A stretch of DNA of 64,000 nt from Methylotenera sp. (GTDB lineage: Bacteria > Pseudomonadota > Gammaproteobacteria > Burkholderiales > Methylophilaceae): the NCBI GenBank assembly GCA_030693535.1, contig JAUYAL010000006.1, positions 23,120 to 87,119 of the forward strand, given 5' to 3'. Made by a program: the position numbers and the translations under genes. This document shows, in pieces, positions 37,566 to 46,577 of this stretch (position 1 is the first letter of the stretch; each line of letters opens with the position of its first letter). The notes beneath the pieces are model-generated. The model did not search any database. It was not told the DNA's origin and saw nothing but the letters and a program-made list of their open reading frames with translations.

Positions 37566-38326
37566 TGTCTGTAGATTTGCCAGTGGATCAAGCATTAATA
37601 CTTAAAAAGAGGGCACGTAGGCGCTTAGTCGGTGCCGTTGCGCTTGTGCTTTTAATGCTAATTATTTTGCCGCAGATACTTCAAGACCGTTCAGCGCAGA
37701 CAAAACCAGATTCTATTAAAATTACAATGCCTGAAGTCAAGCACGAGCAAGCTTATGTGCAAAATGATCAACAAGTGCCAGTGCCTACAAAGATTGAACA
37801 GCTTACAGCTCAGGCTGAATACATAACTGAGGCTGAGTCTGTTGATACACCTAGTGCGGAAAGTATTGCAGCGCTAAAAGCAGCAGAAGCAAAAGAGGTT
37901 GAGCGCAGAAAGTCTTTAGCGAAAGTCACTGAAACCAAAGCCGAGCAAGTAGATATTCCAAAACCAGTGGCTGTGCCAAAAGACGAGGTCAAGAAGGCGG
38001 AACCTGTCAAAACCATTAAACCTGCTGAAAAAACACCGACCGAAGTCACTGCTGTTGTTAAAGCTGTTGAAGATAAAGCGCCAACAAAGTCTGAAGGTGG
38101 TTTTACAGTTCAGGTAGGGGTATATTCTGATGCTGCAAATGTAAAACGTTTGCAAGATCAACTTAAGCAGGCAGGTTTTGCAACCACTACCGAAAAAGCG
38201 ACGACCCCTAAGGGTGATGGACTTCGCCTCAAGGCTGGTAAGTTTACATCTCGCCAGGATGCGATGAATGCATTGGTGAAGATCAAAGAGATTGGACTAC
38301 CTGGTATCGTTATTAGTAATGATTAG
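37565..38326 (+). CDS. dedD: SPOR domain-containing membrane protein (DedD-like)
   Basis: A 253-residue protein with a single membrane helix near the N terminus (LVGAVALVLLMLIILPQIL, about residues 20-39), a long Lys/Glu/Pro/Thr-rich periplasmic linker, and a C-terminal SPOR domain (GFTVQVGVYSDAANVKRLQD to the end). SPOR domains bind denuded peptidoglycan at the division septum. Position between folC and cvpA is that of DedD in E. coli and many relatives. The gene name is by synteny and layout. Confidence 0.88.
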   Translation: MSVDLPVDQALILKKRARRRLVGAVALVLLMLIILPQILQDRSAQTKPDSIKITMPEVKHEQAYVQNDQQVPVPTKIEQLTAQAEYITEAESVDTPSAESIAALKAAEAKEVERRKSLAKVTETKAEQVDIPKPVAVPKDEVKKAEPVKTIKPAEKTPTEVTAVVKAVEDKAPTKSEGGFTVQVGVYSDAANVKRLQDQLKQAGFATTTEKATTPKGDGLRLKAGKFTSRQDAMNALVKIKEIGLPGIVISND

Positions 38327-38391
38327 TTCTATACTACTTCGCGCTAGCCTGAAACAACGATGCTTTTTGATGGAACTGATAAAGATTTAAA

Positions 38392-38883
38392 ATGACGATT
38401 TTTGACTATATTGTATTAATCATAATAGGATTGTCTGTAATATTAAGCGTGATGCGTGGCATGATTAGAGAAGTGCTAGCGATTGTTGGTTTAGTCGCAG
38501 CGTTTTATGTTGGTGTTACTTATACGAATCAACTCCTCCCTATGATGCCGATAGATATCCCTAACGATGCACTTCGCATTTTGGCGGCTTTTTTAGTACT
38601 TTTTTTAGCAACTTTATTGCTTGCTACGTTATTGGGCATTGCCCTATCTGCAATTTTTAAGAAAGCTGGATTAGGCTGGTTGAATCGTTTCTTAGGCGCT
38701 TTATTTGGTGTGGCTCGTGGTCTACTGATTGTGTGTGTGATCGTTTTTCTCGCAGGTTTGACCGATATACCTAAAGATTCTAGATGGCGCAATGCTATGT
38801 TTAGCGCCCCAATTGAAGCACTAGTGCTTAGTTTATTGCCTTGGGTTCCAGAGAGCATCGCTAAGCACGTTAAATACGACTAG
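38392..38883 (+). CDS. cvpA: CvpA family membrane protein
   Basis: A 163-residue inner-membrane protein with four hydrophobic helices, starting MTIFDYIVLIIIGLSVILSV and containing MRGMIREVLAIVGLVAAFYV, GWLNRFLGALFGVARGLLIV. The family was named for colicin V production in E. coli and appears to act in envelope homeostasis; the biochemical role is unknown. It lies 41 bp upstream of purF, the classic pairing. Confidence 0.95.
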   Translation: MTIFDYIVLIIIGLSVILSVMRGMIREVLAIVGLVAAFYVGVTYTNQLLPMMPIDIPNDALRILAAFLVLFLATLLLATLLGIALSAIFKKAGLGWLNRFLGALFGVARGLLIVCVIVFLAGLTDIPKDSRWRNAMFSAPIEALVLSLLPWVPESIAKHVKYD

Positions 38884-38924
38884 AATCATCATTTAAATAG
38901 AACTCATCAGTTAAGGCTCGATAC

Positions 38925-40469
38925 ATGTGTGGAATTATAGGCATTGTAGGTAAAAATCCAGTAAATCAGTTGTTGTATGATGGATTACTGGTACTTCAGC
39001 ACAGGGGGCAGGATGCAGCTGGCATTGTGACCTGTGATGGCAACACATTCTTTATGCATAAAAATAACGGACTGGTAAAAGATGTGTTTCAAACACGTCA
39101 TATGCGCAGCCTTGTTGGTAATGCCGGTATTGCTCACGTCCGTTATCCAACAGCGGGATCTTCTAATGCTGCTGAAGCTCAGCCGTTTTATGTAAACTCT
39201 CCGTTTGGCATAGTGTTAGGACATAACGGTAACTTGACCAATTCTGAGCAATTAAAATCAGAAATGTTCCGTCAGGACTTACGTCACATTAATACCAGTT
39301 CAGATTCTGAAGTGTTGCTAAATGTACTCGCACATGAGATTGAAAAAACATCGCGCAACGCCGTACTAAATACAGACATGGCTTTTGATGCGGTTGCTGG
39401 TGTTCATAAGCGTTGTAAAGGTGCATACGCCGTTGTTGCGATGATTGCTAACTTTGGTTTACTTGCATTCCGTGACCCGAATGGTATTCGCCCACTAGTG
39501 ATTGGTAAGAGTGAAACTGATAAAGGTACAGAATACATTGTCGCTTCTGAGAGTGTGGCTTTAGATGTCTTGGGTTTTGAGGTTTTACGTGACGTTGAGC
39601 CTGGTGAGGCGGTATTTATTGATATGGAAGGTAACTTCTACTCACGTCAATGTTCTGATGAAGCGAAGCTAAATCCATGTATTTTTGAGTATGTATATTT
39701 AGCACGCCCAGATTCAGTGATTGATGGTGTTTCTGTATATCAAACGCGTTTGGATATGGGTAAGAGTTTAGCTGAGAAAATCAAGCGTGAATGGGCAGAC
39801 AAAAAGATTGATGTCGTGATTCCTATTCCTGATACTAGTCGTCCAAGTGCGCTTCAAGTTGGGTTGGCGTTAGGTTTAGATTATCGTGAAGGTTTTATTA
39901 AAAACCGTTATATCGGCCGTACGTTTATTATGCCTGGTCAAGCATTACGTAAAAAATCAGTCCGTCAAAAACTAAATCCAATTGGGATTGAGTTTAAAGG
40001 CAAGAATGTTCTGCTGGTGGATGACTCTATCGTGCGTGGCACAACCTCACAGCAAATTGTGCAGATGGCACGTGATGCAGGCGCGACTAAAGTGTATTTT
40101 GCTTCAGCAGCGCCTCCAGTTCGTTTCCCAAATGTGTACGGTATTGATATGCCAAGTCGCGATGAACTGTTAGCAACTGGACGCAGCGATGAGGAAATCT
40201 GTAAAGAGATCGGGGCTGACGCACTCATCTATCAAGATCTTGATGCTTTGGTCGATGATATCAAGCAAAGCAATCCTAAAATCAAAGATTTTGACTGTTC
40301 ATGCTTTGATGGTAAGTATGTGACTGGTGATATCAGTGAAGCATATTTGTCAAAAATTGAGTCTGCACGTGGTGATGGACAAAAGAATGCTAAACCAGCA
40401 AATTCAAGTACCCAGTTGGATTTGAATTTAATCAACGCCAATGGACTTGAGGTTGAAGAGGGCGCTTAA
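38925..40469 (+). CDS. purF: Amidophosphoribosyltransferase
   Basis: PurF makes phosphoribosylamine from PRPP and glutamine, the first committed step of purine synthesis. The 514-residue protein starts [20 protein letters not shown], so Cys2 becomes the N-terminal nucleophile, and has the amidotransferase region [20 protein letters not shown] and the PRPP loop [20 protein letters not shown]. The C-terminal 40 residues are polar. A terminator candidate lies 160 bp downstream, close to metZ. Confidence 0.98.
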   Translation: MCGIIGIVGKNPVNQLLYDGLLVLQHRGQDAAGIVTCDGNTFFMHKNNGLVKDVFQTRHMRSLVGNAGIAHVRYPTAGSSNAAEAQPFYVNSPFGIVLGHNGNLTNSEQLKSEMFRQDLRHINTSSDSEVLLNVLAHEIEKTSRNAVLNTDMAFDAVAGVHKRCKGAYAVVAMIANFGLLAFRDPNGIRPLVIGKSETDKGTEYIVASESVALDVLGFEVLRDVEPGEAVFIDMEGNFYSRQCSDEAKLNPCIFEYVYLARPDSVIDGVSVYQTRLDMGKSLAEKIKREWADKKIDVVIPIPDTSRPSALQVGLALGLDYREGFIKNRYIGRTFIMPGQALRKKSVRQKLNPIGIEFKGKNVLLVDDSIVRGTTSQQIVQMARDAGATKVYFASAAPPVRFPNVYGIDMPSRDELLATGRSDEEICKEIGADALIYQDLDALVDDIKQSNPKIKDFDCSCFDGKYVTGDISEAYLSKIESARGDGQKNAKPANSSTQLDLNLINANGLEVEEGA

Positions 40470-40509
40470 ATTAGGTCATTTAAAATACGTAATTGCTCAT
40501 GTTAAATAC

Positions 40510-40538
40510 TTGACTGTGTTTACACTTAAGACTAACAT
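40510..40538 (+). promoter_or_regulatory. Probable sigma-70 promoter of metZ
   Basis: TTGACT, 17 bases, TAACAT. The -35 matches 5 of 6 and the -10 matches 4 of 6 with optimal spacing. It would start an RNA near 40545, giving a leader of about 145 nt before metZ. Confidence 0.55.
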
Positions 40539-40543
40539 GAAGT

Positions 40544-40599
40544 TGCGCTGATTTGAGTTTGCCAACATTAATCAAGGCCACACTCAGCTTGCGGGCGCA
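40544..40599 (+). ncRNA. Candidate structured leader RNA of metZ
   Basis: Three nested pairings can be drawn: TGCGC (40544-40548) with GCGCA (40595-40599), TGAGT (40554-40558) with ACTCA (40582-40586), and GCC (40561-40563) with GGC (40576-40578). It sits between a probable promoter and a terminator that ends 25 bp before metZ. It did not match the SAM or SAH riboswitch sequences I know. Short helices can arise by chance. Confidence 0.35.
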
Positions 40600-40629
40600 T
40601 TATAAATACAGCTAAAGCGAGTAAAAAAG

Positions 40630-40667
40630 AACCCGTTTTAGCGCAATGCTTGAGCGGGTTTTTTTAT
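40630..40667 (+). terminator. Terminator between purF and metZ (purF terminator or metZ attenuator)
   Basis: Stem AACCCG / CGGGTT with an inner AGC/GCT helix, followed by a seven-T run (40659-40665). Its right side ends only 25 bp before the metZ ATG and it lies downstream of the predicted metZ promoter, so it may attenuate metZ as well as end purF transcripts. Confidence 0.8.
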
Positions 40668-40690
40668 GTCCCGAGAACTTAGAGGAAATG

Positions 40691-41881
40691 ATGAATAATA
40701 ATTTACAATTTCACCCAGAAACGCTGAGTGTACGTGCTGGTAGCGAGTCGACTGAATACGGAGAAAACTCTGAAGCTTTGTTTCTGAACTCAAGCTTTAG
40801 ATTTGAAAGTGCAGCACAAGCTGCTGCTAGATTCGGTGGCACAGAGCCTGGCAATATTTATTCGCGCTTTACTAATCCAACGGTCACAATGTTCCAAAAT
40901 AAGCTGGCTGCTTTGGAAGGTGCCGAGCAATGTGTAGCCACATCTAGCGGGATGTCTGCAATTTTGGCGTGCGTCATGGGTTTGTGTTCAGTTGGTGATC
41001 ATGTTGTTGCCTCTCGCAGTATATTTGGTACTAGCGTGCAGTTGTTTGGCAATATACTTAAGCGTTGGGGCTTGGAGGTAACTTTTGTATCACTTACTGA
41101 GCCTGATGAGTGGGCTGTTGCTGCAACAGCAAAAACTAAACTGTTTTTTGTAGAAACGCCTTCTAACCCACTAACTGAAGTATGTGATATTCGTTTGTTG
41201 GCTGATATTGCACATAAAGCTGGTGCGCATTTGGTGGTAGATAATTGCTTTTGCACACCGGCAATACAGCGGCCACTAGCGTTGGGTGCGGATATTGTGA
41301 TTCACTCTGCAACAAAATATATTGATGGGCAGGGCAGATGTCTGGGTGGTGCAGTCCTCGGCTCTAAGACCTTAATGGAGCCAGTTTATGCATTTTTACG
41401 CACAGCTGGTGTGACCATGAGTGCTTTTAATGCATGGGTGTTTTTAAAAGGGTTGGAAACGTTGCATGTACGTATGGAAGCGCATGCCAAAAATGCCTTG
41501 GCTTTGGCAATATGGCTAGAAGCACAGCCACATGTTAGTCGTGTGCATTACCCTGGTCTAAAATCTCATCCACAGCATGCACTAGCCATGAGCCAGCAAC
41601 TTAGTGGTGGCGGTATTGTGACATTTGAAGTGAAGCCTGTGTCAGGCAGGTCTGCGCAAGAGTCTGCTTGGGCTCTCATTGACTCAACTCAATTGATATC
41701 CATTACTGCAAATTTAGGTGATGCAAAAAGCACGATTACACATCCAGCAACCACTACACACAGCCGAGTAACGCCTGAAGCAAGGGCGGCGGCAGGTATT
41801 AGTGATGGTTTGGTACGTATTGCAGTGGGCCTAGAACACATTGAAGATTTGAAGGCTGATTTGGCGCTATTGGCAAGCTAA
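40691..41881 (+). CDS. metZ: O-succinylhomoserine sulfhydrylase
   Basis: MetZ makes homocysteine directly from O-succinylhomoserine and sulfide. The 396-residue Cys/Met-metabolism PLP enzyme has RFTNPTVTMFQNKLAALEGA, SSGMSAILACVMGLCSVGDH, the PLP lysine in IHSATKYIDGQGRCLGGAVL, and THSRVTPEARAAAGISDGLV. Start chosen at ATG 40691, four bases after AGGA; ATG 40688 is equally in frame but too close, and the frame from 40646 overlaps the terminator. It follows purF as in Pseudomonas and many betaproteobacteria. Confidence 0.94.
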   Translation: MNNNLQFHPETLSVRAGSESTEYGENSEALFLNSSFRFESAAQAAARFGGTEPGNIYSRFTNPTVTMFQNKLAALEGAEQCVATSSGMSAILACVMGLCSVGDHVVASRSIFGTSVQLFGNILKRWGLEVTFVSLTEPDEWAVAATAKTKLFFVETPSNPLTEVCDIRLLADIAHKAGAHLVVDNCFCTPAIQRPLALGADIVIHSATKYIDGQGRCLGGAVLGSKTLMEPVYAFLRTAGVTMSAFNAWVFLKGLETLHVRMEAHAKNALALAIWLEAQPHVSRVHYPGLKSHPQHALAMSQQLSGGGIVTFEVKPVSGRSAQESAWALIDSTQLISITANLGDAKSTITHPATTTHSRVTPEARAAAGISDGLVRIAVGLEHIEDLKADLALLAS

Positions 41882-41975
41882 TATGTGCTTCTTTGATGTG
41901 CATCATGACCTAGAGAGTTTGGATGAGGTAAAAAGGCAACCTTAGCGTTGTCTTCATCAACCAATCAGCATTCTG

Positions 41976-42008
41976 CCCATTACAATATCATTTAGTAATG
42001 GGTGGTTT
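41976..42008 (+). terminator. Probable terminator of metZ
   Basis: The 8-bp stem CCCATTAC / GTAATGGG with an 11-base loop is followed by TGGTTTT. It lies about 95 bp after metZ, and the T-run is short. The rest of 41882-42090 holds nothing I can name. Confidence 0.55.
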
Positions 42009-42109
42009 TGATTTCTCGTCAAAGTGTTAGCAAAACGTGGCATCGGAACTATTTAATAATGGGAAACACATTTTTGTATATTCAGTGATTTATCCGATAG
42101 CACGTAAAA

Positions 42110-42155
42110 CCTCGCCGTTTAGGGCGAGGATGTAAGCGCGAACGGCGAAGCCGTT
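42110..42155. repeat. Left-end hairpins of the IS200/IS605 element
   Basis: Hairpin one: CCTCGCC (42110-42116) with GGCGAGG (42123-42129), followed by ATGTAA. Hairpin two: AACGGC (42141-42146) with GCCGTT (42150-42155), which overlaps the tnpA stop region. They probably form the folded recognition end for the Y1 transposase. Confidence 0.6.
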
Positions 42156-42570
42156 CAATGCTGTGTTTGTTGTTGCTCAATATATTTCCGAATAATCGCA
42201 ATCGGTGCGCCGCCACAACTCCCCGCGAAATAGCTAGGCGACCAAAGTGCGCCGCCCCACAACTTCTTGGTAATGCTCGGATAATTTTTTTTGCGTATCA
42301 TACGACTGGATACTCCCTTTAAGCTATTCACCAAGATGGAAATAGCCACTTTAGGCGGATAATTCACCAAAAGATGCACATGGTCTCCTCACCATCAAAC
42401 TCCACCAACGCTGTTTCAAAGTCTTTGCACACAGCCGCAAATATCGGTCGCAACTCGTCCAATATGGTTTTAGTAAACACTTCTCTTCTATATTTAGTCA
42501 CAAAGACCAAATGTACGTGCATCAAAAATACACAGTGTCTACCGTGCCTAATATCCTTGTTTTGTTTCAT
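42155..42570 (-). pseudogene. tnpA: IS200/IS605 transposase TnpA, frameshifted
   Basis: Two overlapping leftward frames make up one Y1 transposase. The first (42570 to about 42384) reads MKQNKDIRHGRHCVFLMHVH, LVFVTKYRREVFTKTIL, up to VEFDGEE; the second (from about 42384 to 42155) continues at HLLVNYPPKVAISILVNSLK and ends IRKYIEQQQTQH. The break falls in the DHVHLL (HUH) motif at about 42383-42390. The expected GAG-GAx-GAC-CAT has lost one base. The transposase is therefore probably inactive unless frameshifting restores it. Confidence 0.88.
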
Positions 42571-42590
42571 AGACCTAGTATCATAAAACC

Positions 42591-43826
42591 ATGAAACGCC
42601 TGCAAGCCTACAAGTTTGAACTGATACCTAATGGCGAGCAAACTCGTGCCATGCGTCAATATGCTGGCTGTTGCCGTGTGGTCTATAACAAGGCTTTGGC
42701 ATGGCAGAACGAACAATATCAGGCTGACAATACGTTTAAGTTCAGCTACACCAAAATAGCTAATCTGTTACCACAATGGAAAACAGAACTAGCTTGGCTA
42801 AAAGACGCACCTAGCCAAGCCCTGCAACAAACTCTCAAGAACCTTGAATCTAGTTTCAGAAACTTCTTTGCCAGACGCGCTGACTTTCCCAAGTTCAAGA
42901 AGAAAGGCGTAAGCGACAGTTTTCGATTCCCGCAAGGCTTCAAGATTGAGCAGCACAACAACCGTATCTTTCTACCCAAGCTAGGCTGGATACGCTACCG
43001 CAATAGTCGAAAAATGCAGGGTGTAGCTAAAAACATCACCGTCTTGCAAAAGAGCGGCAAGTGGTATGTGTCCATACAAACGGCAAGAGAAGTTGAACAA
43101 CGAGTCCACCCCTCCACCAGCATCGTCGGAGTGGACCTAGGTATTGCAAGATTTGCCACATTAAGCAATGGACAAGTCTTTGAAGCCGTCAACAGCTTCA
43201 AACAAAAACAAACAAGGATGAGGCGGTATCAGCGTGCTTTAGCACGTAAAGTTAAATTCAGCAGTCATTGGAAAAAGCAGAAAGGCAAAATCACCCAGCT
43301 ACACAGCACGATTGCAAATATCAGGAAAGACTACCTGCACAAAACGACATCCACCATCAGCCAAAACCACGCCATGATAGTGATAGAAGATTTACGGGTC
43401 AGTCATATGAGCAAGAGTGCTAAGGGTACAGCAGAAGTCAAAGGTCGAAACGTCAAAGCCAAATCAGGCTTGAACCGTTCTATCCTAGACCAAGGCTGGT
43501 CTGAATTCAGGCGACAGCTTGAATACAAACAGGCATGGGCTGGCGGTCAGGTATTAGCGGTGAATCCTCGCAACACCAGCCGTACTTGCCCTTGTTGTCA
43601 GCATGTTTCAGCAGATAATCGCACCACGCAAGCCAAGTTTGAATGTGTGGAATGTGGCTATGCTGAAAATGCTAACCTGGTTGGCGCAATCAATATATTA
43701 GCGGCAGGACATGCCGTCTTAGCGTGTGGAGTGACGGTGCAACAATGCCGCACTGTGAAGCACGAACCCGTCGAAGGACTCCGCAAATCATCGTGTGAAC
43801 CCGTAGGAATCCCCTGTCTTTTTTAG
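42591..43826 (+). CDS. tnpB: TnpB (IS605 OrfB) RNA-guided nuclease family protein, RuvC-III Asp replaced by Asn
   Basis: A 411-residue TnpB with helix-turn-helix N terminus (MKRLQAYKFELIPNGEQTRA), RuvC-I GVDLGIARFA (Asp182), RuvC-II MIVIEDLRVSHM (Glu266), zinc finger CPCC ... CVEC (333-355), and RuvC-III ENANLVGAINIL. The third acidic residue, normally Asp in the A-D-L-V-G-A or R-D-x-N-A-A pattern, is Asn362 (AAC at 43674-43676), so DNA cleavage may be lost. The 3' end overlaps the right-end hairpin, where the guide (omega/re) RNA normally arises. tnpA alongside is also broken. Confidence 0.9.
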   Translation: MKRLQAYKFELIPNGEQTRAMRQYAGCCRVVYNKALAWQNEQYQADNTFKFSYTKIANLLPQWKTELAWLKDAPSQALQQTLKNLESSFRNFFARRADFPKFKKKGVSDSFRFPQGFKIEQHNNRIFLPKLGWIRYRNSRKMQGVAKNITVLQKSGKWYVSIQTAREVEQRVHPSTSIVGVDLGIARFATLSNGQVFEAVNSFKQKQTRMRRYQRALARKVKFSSHWKKQKGKITQLHSTIANIRKDYLHKTTSTISQNHAMIVIEDLRVSHMSKSAKGTAEVKGRNVKAKSGLNRSILDQGWSEFRRQLEYKQAWAGGQVLAVNPRNTSRTCPCCQHVSADNRTTQAKFECVECGYAENANLVGAINILAAGHAVLACGVTVQQCRTVKHEPVEGLRKSSCEPVGIPCLF

Positions 43827-43832
43827 GCAGGG
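43812..43832 (+). repeat. Right-end hairpin of the IS200/IS605 element
   Basis: CCCTGTC (43812-43818) pairs with GGCAGGG (43826-43832), with one G-U pair and a 7-base loop. AAGGATGTCA follows. The tnpB stop lies inside the hairpin. Confidence 0.7.
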
Positions 43833-43850
43833 AAGGATGTCAATGGTAGA

Positions 43851-45212
43851 ATGAGTAGCATGAACACAACAAATAACTCAATGCAAAATATAACTAACGT
43901 TGACTTGATTATAGAGGCGCGTTGGGTCGCTACAGTTGTTGCAAATGTGCCATTATTGGAGCATTACTCGCTGATTATTCAAGCGGATGTTATTGTGGAT
44001 TTGCTAGCAACTGCAGAAGCTAGAAAGCAATATACAGCAACAAAGTTAGTGCGTTTAGATGAACATATTCTAATACCTGGTTTAATCAATTGTCATACGC
44101 ACGCAGCCATGACCTTAATGCGTGGGATTGCCGATGATTTACCTTTAATGGCATGGCTTAACGACCATATTTGGCCAGCAGAACGGGCTGTAGTTTCTGA
44201 GAAATTTGTAAGGGACTCCTCGTTACTCGGTTGTGCTGAAATGCTAAGTGGTGGTGTTACTTGTTTTAACGATATGTATTTTTACCCGCAAGCAACGGCT
44301 GCGGCAGTGAGTCAAGCTGGGATGCGAGCTAATTTGGGCTTGGCCGTGCTAGAGTTTGCAACCAACTATGCCAGTGATGCTGACGATTACTTACGGAAAG
44401 GTTTTGAGGCGCATGATAGCTGGCGCGGTAACGCGTTTATTAGCTCGTCCATTGCGCCACATGCACCCTATACGGTATCAAATCAAACATTTGAAAAAAT
44501 CATTACCTATGCCGAGCAGTTAGGTTTAGGTATCCATACGCATTTGCATGAAACGCGTGATGAAATTAGTCAAAGTGAAACGCAGTATGGGATAAGGCCA
44601 ATACAACGATTAACAGCGCTAGGTTTGTTAGGCCCTAATTTTGTTGCGGCGCATGGCGTACATTTATTAGCACACGAAATAGATTTATTAGCTGAGTACG
44701 GATGTCACATTGCACATTGTCCAAGCTCTAATTTGAAATTGGCGAGTGGTATCGCACCAATAGCCTCGTTATTAAAAAACGGTGTGAATGTGGGACTCGG
44801 CACAGATGGTGCTGCTAGTAATAATCGACTCGATATGTTTTCTGAAATGCGTTTAGCGGCATTGCTGGCTAAAGGTGTCAGTGAAAACCCTGCAACGTTG
44901 CCAGCACATCAGGCACTTGAGATGGCAACGATTAACGCGGCTAAGGCCTTGGGTTTGGAAGATAAAATAGGTAGTATTGAAGTGGGTAAACAAGCGGATT
45001 TAGTGGCAGTTAAACTAAGTGATTTCAATATATCACCCTGTTATGACCCAGTTTCACATTTAGTTTATTCCTGCGGACGTGAGCATGTTACCCACACATG
45101 GGTGGCAGGTGAATTACGTTACAGTAACGGCGTTTATGCCAATATAGAACCAATAGAGTTAAAGGAAATTGTCCAAACATGGCAACCGAAACTAAAACAA
45201 TACAAACATTAA
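43851..45212 (+). CDS. mtaD: TRZ/ATZ family amidohydrolase, probable MTA/SAH deaminase
   Basis: A 453-residue metal-dependent amidohydrolase: [20 protein letters not shown] with the metal-binding [68 protein letters not shown] and [20 protein letters not shown]. Homologues deaminate methylthioadenosine and S-adenosylhomocysteine. It begins within 10 bp of the IS right end, so its native leader is missing or displaced; a second ATG at 43860 is possible. Its 3' end overlaps ubiG by 34 bp. Confidence 0.9.
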   Translation: MSSMNTTNNSMQNITNVDLIIEARWVATVVANVPLLEHYSLIIQADVIVDLLATAEARKQYTATKLVRLDEHILIPGLINCHTHAAMTLMRGIADDLPLMAWLNDHIWPAERAVVSEKFVRDSSLLGCAEMLSGGVTCFNDMYFYPQATAAAVSQAGMRANLGLAVLEFATNYASDADDYLRKGFEAHDSWRGNAFISSSIAPHAPYTVSNQTFEKIITYAEQLGLGIHTHLHETRDEISQSETQYGIRPIQRLTALGLLGPNFVAAHGVHLLAHEIDLLAEYGCHIAHCPSSNLKLASGIAPIASLLKNGVNVGLGTDGAASNNRLDMFSEMRLAALLAKGVSENPATLPAHQALEMATINAAKALGLEDKIGSIEVGKQADLVAVKLSDFNISPCYDPVSHLVYSCGREHVTHTWVAGELRYSNGVYANIEPIELKEIVQTWQPKLKQYKH

Positions 45213-45901
45213 ACGCCGACACGTTAGAGTTGCAGAAATTTGCTGAACTCGCACATAAATGGTGGGATAAAAATAGCGAATTTAAGCCTTTGCATGAAAT
45301 TAACCCGCTAAGGCTTGATTACATCGACAACCTAGTTAGCCTAAAAGGCAAGCGAGTGCTTGATGTTGGCTGTGGTGGTGGCATTTTGTCAGAGGCGATG
45401 TATTTTAAGGGTGCTGATGTCATAGGCATTGATCTAGGCGAAAAAGCGCTCAATGTGGCTAAATTGCATCAATTAGAAAGTGGCGCACAAGTCGCTTATC
45501 AGCTACTACCTGTGGAACAGCTTGCAACTGAGCAACCTGCCAGCTTCGATGTGGTGACGTGTATGGAAATGTTGGAACACGTACCTGATCCTGCCTCAAT
45601 TGTTGCTGCTTGCGCTAAACTAGTTAAACCAGGTGGCTCAGTATTTTTTTCTACCATTAACCGTAATCCTAAAGCTTATTTGTTTGCAGTCATCGGTGCC
45701 GAGTACTTATTGAATTTATTGCCAAAAGGTACGCATGACTATGCAAAGTTTATTAAACCGTCTGAGTTGTCTGGCTGGGCAAGGCATGCTGATTTAGATA
45801 CATCAGGGTTGCGTGGTATGAGTTATAACCCACTTACACAGAATTATTGGTTGAGTGATGATGTTTCTGTGAACTACCTTATGCATACCCAGCTCAGCTA
45901 A
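45179..45901 (+). CDS. ubiG: Ubiquinone biosynthesis O-methyltransferase UbiG
   Basis: UbiG performs both O-methylations in ubiquinone synthesis using SAM. The 240-residue protein has the N-terminal [23 protein letters not shown] loop [20 protein letters not shown], and [20 protein letters not shown], followed by [20 protein letters not shown]. It overlaps mtaD by 34 bp and ends 15 bp before the phosphatase gene. The SAH it produces would be a substrate of the neighbouring deaminase. Confidence 0.97.
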   Translation: MATETKTIQTLNADTLELQKFAELAHKWWDKNSEFKPLHEINPLRLDYIDNLVSLKGKRVLDVGCGGGILSEAMYFKGADVIGIDLGEKALNVAKLHQLESGAQVAYQLLPVEQLATEQPASFDVVTCMEMLEHVPDPASIVAACAKLVKPGGSVFFSTINRNPKAYLFAVIGAEYLLNLLPKGTHDYAKFIKPSELSGWARHADLDTSGLRGMSYNPLTQNYWLSDDVSVNYLMHTQLS

Positions 45902-45916
45902 CTTCTGGTTGATAAA

Positions 45917-46555
45917 ATGATTCTATTCGATTTAGACGGTACCTTGGTCGATACCGCACACGATTTAGCCTATGCCTTGAATTTACAGCGTGAGCGGCAT
46001 GGTTTAGATGCATTGCCTTTTGATATCATTCGCCCTTACGCCTCTCACGGTTCCAAAGGCTTGCTTGCAATCGGTTTTGATTTAAGTCCTGAACATGCCT
46101 CTTTTTCTGCGATGCGTGAAGAATATCTCGCACTATATGATGAGGTGCTTACCCGTCAGCCCATATTATTTGATGGTATAGCCGAGTTGTTAGCGCAGTT
46201 GGATGAGAGGCAGGTGCGTTGGGGCGTAGTCACTAACAAGCCACGGCGCTTTACGCAGCCGTTAATACAGAATATTGGCTTAATAACACGTGCTGCTTGT
46301 GTGGTCAGTGGTGACGATGCAACGCGCCCTAAACCATACCCGGATACTTTGTTACTTGCCTGCGCGCAAACTGAGGTTAATCCTGAAATGTGTTGGTATG
46401 TTGGCGATGCTGAGCGTGATATTCAGGCGGGTATTGCTGCAGGCATGCAGACAGCCGTAGCTTTATATGGTTATCTGGATGTAACAGACCGGCCGGCGGA
46501 GTGGGGTGCTGACGCTTTTGTCAATGTACCACTTGATACATTAAAGCTAATTTAA
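45917..46555 (+). CDS. HAD-IA phosphatase, Gph/MupP type
   Basis: A 212-residue HAD hydrolase with motif I LFDLDGTLVDTAHDLAYALN, motif II GVVTNKPRRFT, motif III Lys in TRPKPYPDTLLLACAQ, and motif IV WYVGDAERDIQAGIAAGMQT. It is commonly labelled phosphoglycolate phosphatase. However, the mtaD-ubiG-HAD order is the one around MupP (N-acetylmuramic acid 6-phosphate phosphatase, cell wall recycling) in Pseudomonas, so MupP is a serious alternative. Sequence alone does not decide. Confidence 0.88.
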   Translation: MILFDLDGTLVDTAHDLAYALNLQRERHGLDALPFDIIRPYASHGSKGLLAIGFDLSPEHASFSAMREEYLALYDEVLTRQPILFDGIAELLAQLDERQVRWGVVTNKPRRFTQPLIQNIGLITRAACVVSGDDATRPKPYPDTLLLACAQTEVNPEMCWYVGDAERDIQAGIAAGMQTAVALYGYLDVTDRPAEWGADAFVNVPLDTLKLI

Positions 46556-46577
46556 GGTTTTTTGATAAGGTCTCAAC

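Larger units (their letters stand above)
42091..43842. mobile_element. IS200/IS605 family element with divergent tnpA and tnpB
   Basis: The element contains a broken tnpA (leftward) and tnpB (rightward), each flanked outside by a hairpin followed by GGATGT: CCTCGCC-stem at 42110-42129 and CCCTGTC-stem at 43812-43832. Such subterminal hairpins, in place of inverted terminal repeats, are the hallmark of single-strand transposing IS200/IS605 elements. The left boundary is set near 42091 because similarity to the second relic (50848 on) begins there; the right boundary is taken just after GGATGTCA at about 43842. Both are estimates. It inserted between metZ and mtaD. Confidence 0.8.

Noticed and set aside
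40544..40667. Known SAM-II or SAH riboswitch before metZ
   Set aside because: The conserved core sequences of those classes that I can recall are not present; kept only as an unclassified structured leader.
42155..42570. Intact TnpA produced by programmed frameshifting
   Set aside because: The break lies inside the catalytic HUH motif with no slippery sequence; simple loss of one base explains it.
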